Shown here piece after piece: positions 62,828 through 64,000 of a stretch of 64,000 nt of DNA. The translations under genes and the position numbers were made by a program. Below the pieces are notes generated by a model. It saw only the letters and a list, made by a program, of their open reading frames with translations, had not been told where the DNA came from and made no database searches. The DNA is from Glaciimonas sp. (GTDB lineage Bacteria; Pseudomonadota; Gammaproteobacteria; Burkholderiales; Burkholderiaceae_D). Location of the stretch: NCBI GenBank assembly GCA_012927585.1, contig JABBOY010000033.1:21621-85620 (forward strand). The letters are read 5' to 3'. Within the stretch, counting starts at the first letter, position 1. Each line of letters begins with the position of its first letter.

Positions 62828-63878
62828 AACCAATCCCCCTTTAAGCCATGAATGCCACGCGCAACCAAACCCGTAATCGCTTCTCTGGAGCGTAGATTTT
62901 TATGCTTGCCCTCGCATGTCATACGTTCGGCAACAAGCCCCACGGCTTCATCCAATCGAATGCAGGGGTGCCCGTGCGGTGCGCCATCCTTATTAAATTC
63001 AATCGACTTACGCAACGGTTCGGCCAGTGTGTCGAGTGCTATTTTTTGATTTCCCCCGCTTGGCAGTTTTACCCGCTTCACGGCATCCACCGATTCATCC
63101 AGCACAGCCACGCATGATGTGATTTCCTCGCCTTCATCATCAAACCCCACCGTCACCACCTCCAGCTTGAAAGCATGAACAGCCCCGGTTTCGTCATCTT
63201 TCGATTTGGCTACGCTCCATTCACGGCGGCTGTCGGTCTTGTTCACCTCGATGGCACCATCCAGCGCAGCGTATAGGTTGAATGCCCCCGCAATCCCTTG
63301 GATGCGTCCTTACCCGTGTGATGCACCAGCAGCACCAGCCCGCCGATTAAATCCTGCAATCGCTTGGCGGCGGCAATGATGCGGCCCATATCCACGCTTG
63401 AATTTTCATCGGCACCCGGCGCGGCGCGGTTCAGCGTGTCGAGTATCACCATGCCACCGCCACCGCCACCGCCAGCGGCTTGAATCGCTTTGGCAAGGTC
63501 GGCCATGTCGCCCACAGCCAGCAAGTCGAAAGGCTGGGTTATGAAGCGCAGGCAGTCAGGCACCGGCTTCTTATGGTGCAAGTTCCATGCTTTGACGCGC
63601 TTGCCCATACCAGCCTCACCTTCCAATGCGCAGTACGTCACCGGGCATTGCGTTACACGGTGACCAAACCAATTGTCATCGCCACCGGCCACGGATGCGG
63701 CAACGTCGAGACTCAGAAACGACTTACCGGAACCGCTATGGCCATACAAGGCGGCCAGTCCTTCCAGCGGCAACACGCCACGCACCATCCAGCGCATCGG
63801 CGGCGCACCGGATAGGTCTGCAGCAGATAGCAAGTTAAAGCGCATTGGCGGCGCTTTGGTATGTCCCAGCAGGTCGGC
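62815..63878 (-). pseudogene. RepA-like AAA ATPase, frameshifted and truncated by an IS
   Basis: The upstream part (63243-63878) has a RecA-like ATPase: LAALYGHSGSGKSFLSLDVA, TYCALEGEAGMGKRV, MVILDTLNRAAPGADENSS and LVLLVHHTGKDASKG, as in phage and plasmid RepA-type helicases. After GLRG the frame runs to a stop, while the next frame continues NLYAALDGAIEVNKTDSRRE to 62815. A run of five G at 63285-63289 (minus strand) is the likely indel: six G would restore GLRG-AFNLYAALDGAIEV. The frame stays open upstream of ATG 63845 to 63878 and hits a TAG exactly at the IS edge, so the 5' end is lost too. Confidence 0.85.
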
Positions 63879-63879
63879 C

Positions 63880-64000
63880 TAAAGTGGACCCCGAAATCCG
63901 GACAAGAGATTAAGCTGGCCCTGTGATGAAAAGAAGAGGCAGGCAGTGAGCGAAAGCAAACGGAAAGTTTTCACAGGGGCGCAAAAAGCCAAGGTTGCAC
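63880..64000 (+). mobile_element. IS3-family insertion sequence, left end
   Basis: The edge TAAAGTGGACCCCGAAATCC at 63880 onward looks like a terminal inverted repeat and is followed by the start of an OrfA transposase gene. The element has inserted into the RepA-like gene and runs off the window, so length and right end are unseen. Confidence 0.8.
63946..64000 (+). CDS. IS3-family transposase OrfA, first 18 codons
   Basis: From GTG 63946 the translation VSESKRKVFTGAQKAKVA matches the N-terminus of IS3-family OrfA helix-turn-helix proteins. GAGGCAGG lies just upstream. The rest is outside the window. Confidence 0.8.
   Translation, partial: MSESKRKVFTGAQKAKVA

Noticed and set aside
63420..63480. 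Poly-glycine run (GGGGGGG) as a short tandem repeat locus
   Set aside because: It is an in-frame GGC/GGT run in the RepA-like protein's Gly loop; short and probably ordinary replication slippage.
1..64000. CRISPR array
   Set aside because: No regularly spaced direct repeats with unique spacers and no cas-like genes were seen; the repeats found are dispersed.

Overview
The window looks like a chromosomal segment of a betaproteobacterium, most likely Oxalobacteraceae (Herminiimonas/Collimonas/Janthinobacterium relatives). This is inferred from gene content and order, not from a marker search: a box-type aerobic benzoyl-CoA cluster with a shikimate-kinase-fused regulator, a thiL-pgpA-pncC operon, a tandem cphA'/cphA cyanophycin locus with its associated ABC transporter, a LemA/TPM operon and an ACR3-type arsenic operon. 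Gene starts were chosen mainly by ribosome binding site and by fit to the family's usual N-terminus.

Region by region. 1-6950: benzoyl-CoA degradation (boxB, boxC and boxR leftward; a DUF4863 protein, an aldehyde dehydrogenase and an alpha/beta hydrolase rightward). Three copies of an unusual ~130-bp intergenic repeat lie between the rightward genes. 7180-18100: housekeeping and envelope genes (DacB, LemA/TPM operon, pyrF, a PLP decarboxylase, a TDT/SLAC1 transporter, pncC-pgpA-thiL) and a Gdt1-type manganese exporter behind a yybP-ykoY leader. 18379-26474: cyanophycin locus. 26672-38141: a phosphotransferase/P-loop fusion, copper chaperone PCu(A)C, DUF2789, cbpM-cbpA, a VIT-family and a CDF metal transporter, a nitroreductase, a periplasmic ATP-dependent DNA ligase, a PhoX-like phosphatase and a chemoreceptor. 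38295-42533: arsR-arsD-arsA-arsC-acr3. 42896-51998: a type I restriction-modification operon carrying a HEPN/MNT pair between hsdS and hsdR, followed by a SWIM zinc-finger protein. 52306-61690: core genes (tRNA-Met, miaA, mutL, dedA, acs, class I fumarase, murI, tRNA-His). 61691-64000: remnant of a phage- or plasmid-like element beside tRNA-His, with a frameshifted RepA-like ATPase cut by an IS3-family element that runs off the window.

The clearest undescribed signal is in the intergenic DNA. Five copies of an AT-rich element share the layout GGAGTAT-N20-CCGCAT (CCGCGT in one) with a further conserved downstream segment, and several of them touch GTAGG...CCTAC-type palindromes. A second family, three tRNA-T-arm-like copies, punctuates the box cluster and supplies the stop codon of one gene. 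Among the genes, the HEPN/MNT pair inside the restriction operon and the cyanophycin-associated transporter with an N-terminal zinc ribbon deserve the most attention.
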